Of a stretch of 56,226 bases of DNA, positions 1-8,676 are shown piece after piece. The position numbers and the translations under genes are program-made. The notes beneath the pieces were generated by a model that had not been told where the DNA came from, ran no database searches, and was given only the letters and a program-made list of their open reading frames with translations. Source of the stretch: Hyphomicrobiaceae bacterium (lineage in GTDB: Bacteria; Pseudomonadota; Alphaproteobacteria; Rhizobiales; Aestuariivirgaceae). The stretch is from the NCBI GenBank assembly GCA_900298995.1, contig OMIC01000042.1, forward strand, positions 1 to 56,226. The letters are read 5' to 3'. Each line of letters starts with the position of its first letter. Position 1 is the stretch's first letter.

Positions 1-301
1 CACGGATGCTGAACTTCTGCCCGGCCTTCCAGCCCGTGAAGCCGTAGTTTGGTGCCGAACAGTCCGTCGTATTGATCTTTCCGAAGCCGGACCGTTCAAC
101 GATCCTGCGTGCCTTGCTGCACGAAATGCCTGGATCGTCGAACCAAATGCCGCCGCCGATGAAGCCGGGCGCATAATAGCCCGCGCCGATGCCGATGCCG
201 ATGGCAATATCGACATTGGTCTTCGCTTGGGCGGCAGGGGCCTGAAGGGTCGCCGCAAAGCCGAGGGCGATGGCAGCAGAGAGAATGGACTTGGTAAGCA
301 T
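1..301 (-). CDS. Small secreted protein of unknown function, 3' end off the left edge
   Basis: About 100 residues are visible on the minus strand, starting at the ATG read from 301 to 299 behind a GGAGGAAACC ribosome binding site. The first 26 residues form a signal peptide: K4, a hydrophobic stretch rich in Ala and Leu, then an A-Q-A cleavage site. The mature part has a glycine-rich repeat (IGIGIGAG) and then a basic segment with two Cys (SCSKARR, TTDCSAP) that could form a disulfide. The export signal is seen directly. Periplasmic or surface location is inferred. I do not recognise the family, and the C-terminus is missing. Confidence 0.75.
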   Translation of the reverse strand, partial: MLTKSILSAAIALGFAATLQAPAAQAKTNVDIAIGIGIGAGYYAPGFIGGGIWFDDPGISCSKARRIVERSGFGKINTTDCSAPNYGFTGWKAGQKFSIR

Positions 302-618
302 TTTTGGTTTCCTCCATGTTGTTAGTGTCTGGAGGATATCCGCTCGCCGCTGAACCTTGGCCGAAGCCATCGTTCATCTGGCATTAATCTGCAGATACCG
401 GAACTGAAGTTCCGGATTGTGGGCCTTGGAGTGCTGCCAATGGCTGCCAAGTAGGGAATTGGGCCGCACGGGCCGTCAGAGCGCTCGTCCTGGCCAAAAG
501 TGGGAGGAGAGTGGAAAAAGCAATGGGGTTCCGCAGGGGTCAGCCTGCATCCACGCCAAGGTAGCTTATTGGAATCTCCAGGATGGGAGGCTCCCGCAGG
601 GAGCGCCACACCTCTTCC
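302..618. other. Intergenic region, no gene recognised
   Basis: This 317-base gap separates the start of the left-edge secreted protein gene from the end of ilvD. It must hold the promoter of the secreted protein gene. A short hairpin (GCTCCC-GCA-GGGAGC, about 591-605) lies just past the ilvD stop but lacks a T-run on the minus strand, so I do not call it a terminator. The open frames here are short and lack any recognisable protein. Confidence 0.5.
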
Positions 619-2343
619 TCAGATATCCGCGTAGGTCTGAGTCTCGGCCGCTCCGCCCGGATGGGTGACTGCGCCGTTGACAGCAGGTCCAACTTGCTGG
701 GCATATTTCCAGATCGCTCCGGAATTATAGCCGTGCTCGCGCGGCGCCCAGCTCTTGCGGCGGCGGGCGAATTCCTCCTCCGAGACGTTGCACGACAGCG
801 TGCCCTCCACCGCGTCGATGGTGATGATGTCGCCGTCCCTGAGTAGTGCGATGGGTCCGCCTAGCTGCGCTTCCGGCCCCACATGGCCGATGCAGAAGCC
901 GCGTGTGGCGCCGGAGAAGCGGCCATCGGTGATGAGCGCCAGCTTGTCGCCCATGCCCTGGCCGTAGAGTGCGGCCGTGGTGGCCAGCATCTCGCGCATG
1001 CCGGGTCCGCCGCGCGGCCCTTCATAGCGGATGACCAGCACCTCGCCTTCCTTGTACTGGCGCTTCGACACCGCCTCGAAACAGGCTTCCTCATTGTCGA
1101 AGCAGCGCGCCGGTCCTGTGAAACTCAGGGTCTTCATGCCCGCCACCTTCACGATGGCGCCGTCGGGCGCGAGATTTCCCCTGAGGCCGACGACGCCGCC
1201 CGTGCTGGTGATCGGATTGTTGGCGGGGCGGACCACGTCCTGGTCGTCGTTCCATTTCACGGCCGCCATGTTCTCGGCAATGCTGCGGCCCGTCACCGTC
1301 ATGCAGTCGCCATGCAGGAAGCCGTGTTCGAGCAGCGTCTTCATCAGCAGCGGAATGCCGCCCGCCTCGAACAGGTCCTTGGCCACATAGCGGCCACCCG
1401 GCTTGAGATCGGCCACATAGGGCGTGCGCTTGAAGATTGCGGCGACGTCGAACAGGTCGAACTTGATGCCCGCCTCATGCGCAATCGCGGGGAGGTGCAG
1501 TGCGGCGTTGGTCGAGCCGCCGGAGGCTGCCACGACGGTGGCGGCGTTCTCGAGCGCCTTGCGCGTGACGATGTCGCGCGGGCGGATGTTGCGCGCCAGA
1601 AGCTCCATCACCTTTTCTCCGGCCGTGAAGCAGAAGGTATCGCGGATTTCGTAAGGGGCGGGCGCCCCGCAGGAATAGGGAAGCGCGAGGCCGATGGCCT
1701 CGGCCACCGTGGCCATGGTGTTGGCGGTGAACTGCGCGCCGCAGGATCCCGCCGACGGGCAGGCCTTCTGCTCGAGCTCCAGCAGGTCCTCATCCGACAT
1801 GGCCCCCACGGAATGCTTGCCCACGGCCTCGAAGACATCCTGGATGGTGACGGGCTTGCCCTTGAAGGTGCCGGGCAGGATCGACCCGCCATAGATGAAG
1901 ACCGACGGCACGTTGAGCCGCACCATGGCCATCATCATGCCGGGCAGCGACTTGTCGCAGCCCGCCAGGCCCACCAGCGCATCATAGCTGTGGCCGCGCA
2001 TCGTCACTTCGACGGAATCGGCGATGACCTCGCGCGAGACCAGCGAGGCCTTCATGCCCTGGTGACCCATGGCGATGCCGTCCGTCACCGTGATGGTGCA
2101 GAATTCGCGCGGCGTGCCGCTTGCGGCGGCCACCCCCTTCTTGACGGCCTGCGCCTGGCGCATCAGCGCGATGTTGCAGGGCGCGGCTTCGTTCCAGCAC
2201 GAGGCGACGCCCACGAAAGGCTGGGCAATCTGCTGCGGCGTCAACCCCATGGCGTAGTAGAAGGAACGGTGCGGCGCGCGCTCCGGTCCCACGCTGGTGT
2301 GGCGGCTGGGCAGGCGGCTCTTGTCGATGACGGGCTTGTCCAT
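619..2343 (-). CDS. ilvD: Dihydroxy-acid dehydratase
   Basis: This enzyme dehydrates 2,3-dihydroxy-isovalerate or -methylvalerate to the 2-keto acid, the third step of valine and isoleucine synthesis, in the cytoplasm. The 574-residue protein carries the iron-sulfur ligands Cys49 ([10 protein letters not shown]), Cys129 ([11 protein letters not shown]) and Cys201 ([10 protein letters not shown]), plus the family signatures GPRGGPGM and [10 protein letters not shown]. The start at 2343 is chosen because a GGAGGACACACC ribosome binding site precedes it; an in-frame extension to 2394 has no family similarity. The length fits the shorter IlvD subtype. It appears to be a single-gene unit, divergent from the LprI-like gene. 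Confidence 0.96.
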   Translation of the reverse strand: MDKPVIDKSRLPSRHTSVGPERAPHRSFYYAMGLTPQQIAQPFVGVASCWNEAAPCNIALMRQAQAVKKGVAAASGTPREFCTITVTDGIAMGHQGMKASLVSREVIADSVEVTMRGHSYDALVGLAGCDKSLPGMMMAMVRLNVPSVFIYGGSILPGTFKGKPVTIQDVFEAVGKHSVGAMSDEDLLELEQKACPSAGSCGAQFTANTMATVAEAIGLALPYSCGAPAPYEIRDTFCFTAGEKVMELLARNIRPRDIVTRKALENAATVVAASGGSTNAALHLPAIAHEAGIKFDLFDVAAIFKRTPYVADLKPGGRYVAKDLFEAGGIPLLMKTLLEHGFLHGDCMTVTGRSIAENMAAVKWNDDQDVVRPANNPITSTGGVVGLRGNLAPDGAIVKVAGMKTLSFTGPARCFDNEEACFEAVSKRQYKEGEVLVIRYEGPRGGPGMREMLATTAALYGQGMGDKLALITDGRFSGATRGFCIGHVGPEAQLGGPIALLRDGDIITIDAVEGTLSCNVSEEEFARRRKSWAPREHGYNSGAIWKYAQQVGPAVNGAVTHPGGAAETQTYADI

Positions 2344-2525
2344 GGTGTGTCCTCCGGTATGTCCCTGTCTATCGGCCCGCTGGCCGCCGGGCAAGGCGTG
2401 ACCGAGGGCAGGGTCGGGGCATCAATGGAAGGGACTGCCTGATGCAGGGAACCAGTGATGGTTTCATCGTCCGCTGGCTGGTGGTATCGTCCTTTGGCAT
2501 CAACCGAACAGAGCCGGAGGGATAC

Positions 2526-2942
2526 ATGATCAGACCCCGTTCAATTCAGGCCCTGATCGGCGTTGCCGCAGGCGCAGCACTGATCTCGGTGGCAGGCCCT
2601 GCACTCGCGGACCCCACGGCCGAATGCAGCGCCCGGAATTCAAACCAGATCGAGATCGGCACCTGCATGGCCGAGGCCATGAAGGCCGCAGATGAGGCGA
2701 TGAGCATGGCGCTCGAGTTTGCAACCAATGCCGCGTCCGACCTCGACAAGTCGACCGGCAGGGAGTACGCCGTTCCGGCCCTCAAGGCCGGGCAGGAGGC
2801 GTGGTCGCAGTACCGGGACAAGCATTGCGAGTTTGTGGGAACCACATTCGGCGGCGGCAGCGGAACAGGCATCGCCATCCAGAACTGCCGCACCGAAAGC
2901 GCCCGGGACCGCTACGCGGAACTGATGCAGTTCGTGCAATAA
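2526..2942 (+). CDS. LprI-like (DUF1311) periplasmic protein
   Basis: The 138-residue product has a signal peptide (MIRPRS, a hydrophobic stretch, then PALADP) and a mature domain with four Cys: AECSARN, GTCMAEA, KHCEFVG and QNCRTES. The W-x-x-Y-R-D-x-H-C segment and the Cys spacing match the DUF1311/LprI family, in which members inhibit lysozyme or act as small envelope proteins. The start at 2526 is preceded by GGAGGG at good spacing; a longer in-frame reading from 2442 would bury the signal peptide. Periplasmic location is inferred. The exact role cannot be read from the sequence. Confidence 0.8.
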   Translation: MIRPRSIQALIGVAAGAALISVAGPALADPTAECSARNSNQIEIGTCMAEAMKAADEAMSMALEFATNAASDLDKSTGREYAVPALKAGQEAWSQYRDKHCEFVGTTFGGGSGTGIAIQNCRTESARDRYAELMQFVQ

Positions 2943-3596
2943 CCGGCGCGCGCATCTCGCCTGCCTGTCCCGCCCTTTGCGGGAAGGATGAAGGCTGTGA
3001 TCTCGCTGGCGCCCAGCCCTGCGGAGCCTGCCCATCATCCACGCCGTCCGGGCAGTCAGCGGCAGGCTCCACGCCCTGGAACGTTGTGTTTCGCCCAAAT
3101 GATATTCCGGGATCCGGTGTTTCATTGCTGCAGACATGGAGACGTCGACCCCGTGGCAGGCAAAAACCTTCTGGCAGCAAAGATCTCAATAGAATCTCGG
3201 TATTTGAATGTGTCTTCCATTGGACAAGCTGAAGAGTGGATATATGGTTGCCCGCATGTTCCAGAAGAGAGAACGCTGGCCGCATGAACATCTCAAGGAT
3301 TTTGATCGAACGGCTTTCCGGCCCGTCGCGTCTGAGGCGATGGAGCAGCGACACGGTCATCTTTGGCGAAACTTTTACGCTGCTTCTGACGCAAACCCTG
3401 ACGGGAATCATGGCAGCTCGCTGTTTTCAGCAAGACCTCGGCCACAACCTGAAGCAACTCTTCATCAATCCATCGCTCCTCGAACGAGCGACTGGAAAGG
3501 TGGTGACGTTTTGACTTTTGGCGCCGTCATGCCACGACGTACGGGCTTTGCCTGTGCGGCGCATCTGGCCCCTGATTGCCCGCCAAATGAAAGACC
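2943..3596. other. 650-base gap without a recognisable gene
   Basis: Several open frames cross this stretch on both strands (for example plus-strand frames near 3208-3600 and 3236-3514), but none has family motifs, a convincing ribosome binding site or a signal peptide. The base composition between about 3160 and 3300 looks less G+C-rich than the flanking genes. A short hairpin (TCCCGC-loop-GCGGGA) follows the LprI-like stop without a T-run. The stretch could be a decayed gene or carry the promoter of the following transporter. Confidence 0.4.
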
Positions 3597-3599
3597 GTG

Positions 3600-4757
3600 A
3601 TGGCTGATCCGTCACGCGAACGTCTTGGCCAACTGATCGCTGCACTCGCCGGGGTGTCGGTCTTCGGGCTTAGCTTCGGCCTGCTCTACCCGCTGATGGC
3701 TCTGCATCTGGAGGGCCAGGGCTACAGTGCGAGCTATATCGGTTTGGTGGCCGCGATGCAGCCGTTGGGGCTGGTTCTGTCCAACTTCCTGCTGCCCTCG
3801 ATCGCTGCGCGGATCGGCGTCGGGCGGCTCCTCAAGATCTGCGTGGTGGCGATCTCGCTGGTTTTTGTTGCCTATCCGTTTCTGCCGCCCACGCCGGACT
3901 GGTTCCTCTTGCGCTTTGTTCACGGCGCGCTTGCGTCATCACTCTATGTGGTAAGCGAGGCCATCATCATCCGCCTCTCGCTCGGCGAGGGCAGCACCAG
4001 GGTGATGTCGATCTATACCGCAGTGATGCAGACGACCTTCGGCATCGGACCACTGATCCTGATGGTGGTCGGTGTCGATGGTCCCGCTGGCTTCATCATC
4101 GGCGGCAGCCTCACTCTGATCGGCGGCATCATAATGATCCTCGGCGGAGCAGGCAGGGTCGAGCTCTTTGAGGAGAGCGAGCGAAAGCCTTTCCTGTCGG
4201 TTCTCTGGCAGCTCAAGATCCTGCTGGTCAGTTTCGCCGTCTTTGCATTTTCTGACGCAGCCACGGCCGACCTTTTGCCGGTCTATGGCATGAAGCTGTC
4301 CTTCTCCACGGCAGATGCCGCCATGCTCCTGGCGGCCTTCCTGTTCGGCAGCACGCTTCTTCAGATTCCGCTGAGCTACCTGTTCGCAAAGGCGAAGGAA
4401 TCTCTCCAGCTTCCCATCAATGTGGGCGCAATCACCATGTCATTCGTGGCGATGGTGCTGCTCTGGGACACGGCCTTCATTTGGCCGGTCACCGCGGTGG
4501 CGGGCGCCCTGACCTCCTCGATCAATACCATCGCCCTGGCCCAGCTTGGCAGAAGGCTGCAGGGAGGCGATCTCATCGCAGGCACGGCCAGCCTCACGAC
4601 TGTCTGGGGCATGACGGCGCTGGGTGCCACGCCCATTGCCGGAGTCGGCATGGACATCGCGGGGCCGCAGGCGCTTCCCTGGAGCATCGTGCTGTTCTCG
4701 GCCTTGTCGCTGATGATCTCACTGCTGCTGTCCGCGCAGAGAAAGCCGGTTGCATAG
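3600..4757 (+). CDS. Major facilitator superfamily transporter
   Basis: The 385-residue protein is almost entirely hydrophobic, with about 12 predicted membrane helices. A cytoplasmic loop in the middle (GGAGRVELFEESERKPF) separates the two six-helix halves, as in MFS permeases. After the second helix, ARIGVGRLL resembles the loop-2/3 signature of drug efflux members. A GTG at 3597 is directly followed by ATG at 3600; I chose the ATG. The substrate is unknown and there is no neighbouring enzyme to suggest one. Export of a small molecule is the usual role of such single-gene MFS proteins. Confidence 0.85.
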   Translation: MADPSRERLGQLIAALAGVSVFGLSFGLLYPLMALHLEGQGYSASYIGLVAAMQPLGLVLSNFLLPSIAARIGVGRLLKICVVAISLVFVAYPFLPPTPDWFLLRFVHGALASSLYVVSEAIIIRLSLGEGSTRVMSIYTAVMQTTFGIGPLILMVVGVDGPAGFIIGGSLTLIGGIIMILGGAGRVELFEESERKPFLSVLWQLKILLVSFAVFAFSDAATADLLPVYGMKLSFSTADAAMLLAAFLFGSTLLQIPLSYLFAKAKESLQLPINVGAITMSFVAMVLLWDTAFIWPVTAVAGALTSSINTIALAQLGRRLQGGDLIAGTASLTTVWGMTALGATPIAGVGMDIAGPQALPWSIVLFSALSLMISLLLSAQRKPVA

Positions 4758-4888
4758 CGAAGTGGGTTCCCGGAGGTCTAGGGCAGGAGAACGCATGCCG
4801 GGAGCTGGAGGCGATCTTCTTTTGATTGAAAAGTTGGTTGAAATACATGCAATGCGGGTAATTGTTATGGAAAATCCAGCGTCGCACA

Positions 4889-5025
4889 GATGCGCTTTTG
4901 ACAGCTCTATTAGACAGCGTGCGCTGTCAATCCATTTTGCAGCGCTTTTTTCCGATGGTCCGCAATGGCATCCGGATGCCATTCGGATGTCTACGGCGGC
5001 TACGAAAAAGCTACGAAACAGCTAC
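4889..5025 (+). repeat. Interspersed repeat, copy A (palindrome plus 11-bp-phased GCTAC boxes)
   Basis: This intergenic stretch after the MFS gene contains, in order, GATGCGCTTTTG, the near-palindrome GACAGCG-TG-CGCTGTC at 4913-4928, a GGCATCCGGATGCC-type inverted repeat, and three GCTAC boxes starting at 4999, 5010 and 5021. The boxes are spaced exactly 11 bp apart and separated by GAAAAA or GAAACA. The same series recurs in reverse orientation at 7858-7984. It lies at the 3' ends of two converging genes, like REP-type elements. Confidence 0.7.
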
Positions 5026-5068
5026 GGTTTTGCATCGGAAACGCAACGGCGTGACGCAATGCGGATGA

Positions 5069-5500
5069 TCAGGACTTCCGGGTGAGAGAAGCCAGCCGGT
5101 CGAGGCGCTGGCGCAGGCGCAGCTCGCGGTCATCGGGACTGGCGGGGGAGGGCGCAGGCGCGGCGGGTGGCTCCGCCGTCCGCTTTCTTGGCTGAGCCTC
5201 GCCCGCCTCGAGGGCGAGCAGGCGGTTGCGGTGACGGCTCACCTCCGCCATCTGCTCGGCCAGTTGCAGCCGGGCGGCCGCGAGTTCGGAGCCAAGACGC
5301 TGGCTGATCTCGGCTTTTTCGGCGAGCAGCCGCGTGCGCTCGGCCTGCAACTCGGCCAGCGAGGATGGCACCTGCCGCTGCATGCGCCGCACGCCCACCC
5401 GCACAGCCGCCGCCCAGACCAGGCGGAGCGTGAACAGCGCCAGGAGGCTCGCGAGAGAGAATCCGAGCAGGATCAACAGTATCGTCTCGGTCTGAGACAT
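5069..5500 (-). CDS. Membrane-anchored coiled-coil protein of unknown function
   Basis: The 143-residue protein begins with one membrane helix (residues about 5-30, rich in Leu and Ala). A long charged helix follows, from about 45 to 105 (LAELQAERTRLLAEKAE), with heptad-like Leu spacing that predicts a coiled coil. The tail is rich in Pro and Ala and ends basic. The start is supported by GGAGGGCCA directly upstream. It sits 68 bases downstream of eipA on the same strand and may be co-transcribed with it. I recognise no named domain. A structural or scaffolding role in the envelope is only an inference. Confidence 0.72.
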   Translation of the reverse strand: MSQTETILLILLGFSLASLLALFTLRLVWAAAVRVGVRRMQRQVPSSLAELQAERTRLLAEKAEISQRLGSELAAARLQLAEQMAEVSRHRNRLLALEAGEAQPRKRTAEPPAAPAPSPASPDDRELRLRQRLDRLASLTRKS

Positions 5501-5568
5501 TGGCCCTCCGGTGATCCGGAGTTTCTAGTCGATCGGGCGGAGAATTGGAAAGGCCCGCTGCGCCGGCC

Positions 5569-6162
5569 TCAGAAGGGGTTCCATTCGGGACGGCTGGAAT
5601 ATTTGAGGTAGCCGACATTGGCGCCCAGACGCGCGCCGACTCCGGTGCGGATCGGCGCCAGGATGACCTCGTCCTTCTGCTGGAAATTCACGCCCAGACC
5701 GCTGACGAAATAGGCGCTGCCCTCAAGGCCGGCGAAGCGGCCGTAGATGTCCTCGGGGCTTTCGGAATTGTAGATGAGCACGAGGCTGCGCGAGCCATTC
5801 GCGCCGAAATCAAAGCCAACCGACGGGCCCTGCCAGTAGATGCGCTGCTTGATGCCGTTCTTGTAGTAGATCGTACCCTCGCCATAGCGCAGGCCGCCGA
5901 CGAAGGACCCCGCCGCCTCCTCGCCCACGATATAGGCCGTGGGTTCGCCCTGCTTGCGGAAGACATACTGAACAGCCTCCGCGAGATCACGGCTCGCCTT
6001 GCCGAAGAACTGGTGGCCGGCGGTGACGATTTCCTCGTCGGAATAGGTTGCGGCCGAAGTCTGCTCGGCCTTGGAAACGGACCCCGTGGTCTGGGCCATG
6101 GCCGACAGGCTGGCGCCCGCCAGGAGGCCAAGCGCCATGGAAACAAACAGCAATTTCTTCAT
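5569..6162 (-). CDS. eipA: DUF1134 periplasmic protein, EipA-like
   Basis: The 197-residue product has a signal peptide (MKKLLFVSMALGLLAGASLSAMAQ) followed by the DUF1134 domain with its typical run YSDEEIVTAGHQFFG, RKQGEPTAYIVGEEAAGS and GLRYGEGTIYYKNG. In Brucella this family (envelope integrity protein A) is a periplasmic protein needed for envelope stability. The start at 6162 places the signal peptide at the N-terminus; an in-frame extension to 6207 would hide it. Cell-envelope function here is inferred from the family. The next gene on this strand encodes a membrane coiled-coil protein. Confidence 0.88.
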   Translation of the reverse strand: MKKLLFVSMALGLLAGASLSAMAQTTGSVSKAEQTSAATYSDEEIVTAGHQFFGKASRDLAEAVQYVFRKQGEPTAYIVGEEAAGSFVGGLRYGEGTIYYKNGIKQRIYWQGPSVGFDFGANGSRSLVLIYNSESPEDIYGRFAGLEGSAYFVSGLGVNFQQKDEVILAPIRTGVGARLGANVGYLKYSSRPEWNPF

Positions 6163-6292
6163 CTCGGGGACCCTCACACTGGATACGCAACACTGCCGGC
6201 CGCCCATGGCAAGTCCATGGCGAAACGACGACCGTGCTGAGCCTAGCAGCGGGGAATTGCGGCTTGGTTAACGCTTGGTGGCCAAAGGAGTT

Positions 6293-7072
6293 TCAGGCGC
6301 TGGCGATGAAGCCCGGATTGTCATAGCCGCGGGCCCGCTTGCCGTAGCTGAGCGCCGGGCCGTCCACGGTCATGACCCGGCCGCCCGCCGCCAGCAGAAC
6401 GGCATGTCCGGCCGCCGTGTCCCATTCCATGGTGCGTCCGAAGCGCGGATAGAGATCGGCCTCGGCGGCCGCCACGAGGCAGAACTTGAGCGAGGATCCG
6501 GCCGAGCACAGGGACTTCACCTTCACGGTGCTGAGGTAGTCTTCCGTCGCCTGGTCGCGGTGCGAACGGCTGGCCACGACGGTGGCGCCCTCGGCGGGAA
6601 GGGGGCGGACGCCCAGGGGCTGCCAGGCCGTGGCGGCATCGGCCTCGATGCGGCCCTGGGCCGCGCCGGTCTGCCGCTCGCCCCAGAACATGCGCCGCAG
6701 GGCGGGGGCATAGACCACGCCCGCCACCGGCACGCCATGTTCCACCAGCGCGATGTTCACGGTGAACTCGCCGTTGCGCGAGATGAATTCCTTGGTGCCG
6801 TCCAGCGGATCGACGAGGAAGAAGGTCTCCGACACCTCGGGGATCCTGCCCGCTGCCGCGGCTTCCTCGGAAATCACCGGAATTGCGGGATTAATCCTGG
6901 CGAGCCCGGCGAGGATGAGCTTTTCCGCCGCCTCGTCGGCCTCGGTCACGGGGGTCAAGTCGCCCTTTGCCGTGGCGGTGAAATCGGTGGCGTAGATGGC
7001 CATGATCTCGGTGCCCGCGCGGATCGCGAGGTCAATCAGCGCCTGCATGAAGGCGGACGGGGCGAGGCTCAT
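6293..7072 (-). CDS. cysQ: 3'(2'),5'-bisphosphate nucleotidase CysQ
   Basis: This Mg-dependent phosphatase of the inositol monophosphatase fold removes phosphate from 3'-phosphoadenosine 5'-phosphate, the by-product of sulfate assimilation and sulfotransfer. The 259-residue protein shows the metal motif DPLDGTKEF, the upstream glutamates ISEEAAAAG, and the C-terminal EWDTAAGHAVL motif that distinguishes the family. The start at 7072 has AGGAG about 11 bases upstream; a start at 7135 is possible but would overlap the chpT promoter. It is divergent from chpT. PAP recycling fits with a sulfotransferase-like gene elsewhere in this window, but no link is shown. Confidence 0.93.
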   Translation of the reverse strand: MSLAPSAFMQALIDLAIRAGTEIMAIYATDFTATAKGDLTPVTEADEAAEKLILAGLARINPAIPVISEEAAAAGRIPEVSETFFLVDPLDGTKEFISRNGEFTVNIALVEHGVPVAGVVYAPALRRMFWGERQTGAAQGRIEADAATAWQPLGVRPLPAEGATVVASRSHRDQATEDYLSTVKVKSLCSAGSSLKFCLVAAAEADLYPRFGRTMEWDTAAGHAVLLAAGGRVMTVDGPALSYGKRARGYDNPGFIASA

Positions 7073-7173
7073 CGGATGCGGGGCTCCTGCGCAAGGTTGC
7101 GGGCGTGTCATGGGTGGGAAAGCCGTTGCAGTCAATGCGGAAATTCAGCCGCGCGAATGCTAAAAAGGTCATC

Positions 7174-7178
7174 GAATC
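7174..7178. promoter_or_regulatory. GANTC methylation site upstream of chpT
   Basis: A single GAATC lies 17 bases before the chpT start. In alphaproteobacteria GANTC is methylated by CcrM and read by GcrA at cell-cycle promoters. One site could be chance, so the assignment is tentative. Confidence 0.35.
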
Positions 7179-7194
7179 AATTGCAGGAACGCCC

Positions 7195-7839
7195 ATGTCC
7201 GACACCCGCCCGTCCCTGGCCAAGCTCTCGGATCTCGATCTCGCGGCGCTGCTCTGCAGCCGCGTCTGCCATGACGTGATCTCGCCCGTCGGCGCCATCG
7301 CGAATGGGCTCGAACTCATAGATGATCCTGAAATGGATGAGGAAACCAAGGCCACCGCGCTCGACATGGTGCGCAGTTCGGCGCGGACAGCGGCGGCCAA
7401 GCTCAAGTTCTGCCGCATCGCCTTCGGCGCGGCGGGCTCGGCCGGGGCGGTGATCGACATGGGCGAGGCGGGCGAGATCGCCAAGGCCTTCGTGGCCGAG
7501 GAAAAGCGCGTCAGCCTCGTGTGGAACGCGCCCCGCGAGAACCGGCCGAAGCAACAGGTCAAGCTGGTTCTCAACATGGTGCTGATGGCGCTGGCAGGCG
7601 TGCCGCGCGGCGGCGTGGTGACGCTCACCGTGGAGGAGGGCCGCTTCACCGCGCGCGCGGCGGGCGACCGCGCCAAGGTGCCCGAGCCGATGGCCCAGGT
7701 TCTCGACGGCACGGTGGAGCTGACCGCGCTCGACGCCCGGCTGGTGCAGCCCTACTACGCCCGGCAGCTCGCCGCCTCGGCCGGACTGTCGCTCACCATG
7801 GCCATGGATGGCGTCGATGTTCTGGTGATGGCGGCGTAA
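7195..7839 (+). CDS. chpT: Histidine phosphotransferase ChpT
   Basis: ChpT passes phosphate from the hybrid kinase CckA to CtrA and CpdR and is a central relay of the alphaproteobacterial cell cycle. The 214-residue product has the phospho-accepting His in RVCHDVISPVGAI (about residue 22), followed by the second helix of the dimerisation bundle and a degenerate ATPase-like C-terminal domain. The start at 7195 follows GCAGGAACGCCC; a longer in-frame reading from 7105 would cross the cysQ promoter. Its target gene ctrA lies about 5 kb away in the same window. Confidence 0.93.
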   Translation: MSDTRPSLAKLSDLDLAALLCSRVCHDVISPVGAIANGLELIDDPEMDEETKATALDMVRSSARTAAAKLKFCRIAFGAAGSAGAVIDMGEAGEIAKAFVAEEKRVSLVWNAPRENRPKQQVKLVLNMVLMALAGVPRGGVVTLTVEEGRFTARAAGDRAKVPEPMAQVLDGTVELTALDARLVQPYYARQLAASAGLSLTMAMDGVDVLVMAA

Positions 7840-7857
7840 GCTTTTTCGTTGCAAAAA

Positions 7858-7984
7858 GTAGCTGTTTCGTAGCTGTTTCGTAGCTGCCCGTTGCCATGCC
7901 GATGGCATCCGGCGCAGGATGCCGCCGGGGCCGAAAAATCAGTGGACAGCGCGCGCTGTCACATGCACTTGCCAAAAGCGCATC
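7858..7984 (-). repeat. Interspersed repeat, copy B (inverted relative to copy A)
   Basis: It starts 18 bases after the chpT stop. Read on the minus strand it repeats copy A: GATGCGCTTTTG, the perfect 16-bp palindrome GACAGCGCGCGCTGTC (7945-7960), the CGGATGCCATCGG segment, then three GCTAC boxes separated by GAAACA with exactly 11-bp spacing (plus-strand GTAGC at 7858, 7869 and 7880). The order of parts is the same as in copy A, while the spacer sequences differ. Confidence 0.72.
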
Positions 7985-8109
7985 GGCGGCGTCGATTTTT
8001 GCAAGATTTTCATCCCGCCTGAATTGCTTTTCTGATTGCCGGACAGCTTGTGCGAGCAGGGCGTTTTAATCGTGAGTTGTGAGCGGTACTCCTCACTCAC
8101 GAACAAGAG

Positions 8110-8448
8110 CTATCTTTCACCGCCACGTGGCCCCCAGAAAATGACCCAAGTGACAAAATCATCCGAAATCTTCTCGAAATTGTGCCGCTTGTGAGCGGCC
8201 GCGAACAGTACATCCCCAGAAGACGCTTCGTATTCGATGCCCTCGATGTTCAACACGGCGGTTCCGCTTGCGATTATGTAAAGCTCGTCCTGATCATGTG
8301 GCGTCTGCGTGTCCTGCTGACGAGGCGCAAAGATTTCGACCAACATGCTGCCATGACGAAAAGCTTCAGCAAATGGTTCACCATTGGGCCACTCCTCGGA
8401 AGTTGGACCAGGCAAGGAATTGAGAAGTGCTCCCAAAGATGCTTTCAT
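8110..8448 (-). CDS. Small cupin-domain protein
   Basis: The 112-residue protein is a single cupin barrel. The first cupin motif is visible as TPHDQDELYIIASGTAVLNI and the second as GDVLFAAAHKRHNFEKI, giving candidate metal ligands His, Glu and His. A GGAGG ribosome binding site sits nine bases before the start. It stands alone, between the repeat copy B region and a weakly coding gap, and looks less G+C-rich than its neighbours. Small cupins can be metal-dependent enzymes or ligand-binding proteins. The substrate cannot be deduced. Confidence 0.8.
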   Translation of the reverse strand: MKASLGALLNSLPGPTSEEWPNGEPFAEAFRHGSMLVEIFAPRQQDTQTPHDQDELYIIASGTAVLNIEGIEYEASSGDVLFAAAHKRHNFEKISDDFVTWVIFWGPRGGER

Positions 8449-8676
8449 TTTCTGTCGGCCTCCATGATCAATCAGTCAGGAAGACAATTGTTCAGTTTTG
8501 AAATAATATCATCGTGTTAAATTATATGCATTTATGTAGTCATTGTCGAGTGGATATGGAGCAGAGTGGGTCGTTTCGTCCGAGCAGCATAAAGACGTAC
8601 AAGAACATTGATCATCTGACAGCTGCCTTGACCCTCGGTCCAGCGCCCGCACCAGTCGCAGGAAACGCCGCCTCGC

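Noticed and set aside
883-2442. 519-codon plus-strand frame opposite ilvD
   Set aside because: It lies antisense to a clear ilvD and has the His/Arg/Gly-rich look of a high-G+C shadow frame, without any motif.
3208-3600. 130-codon plus-strand frame before the MFS gene
   Set aside because: No family pattern, no good ribosome binding site and an alternative overlapping frame of similar quality; left as intergenic.
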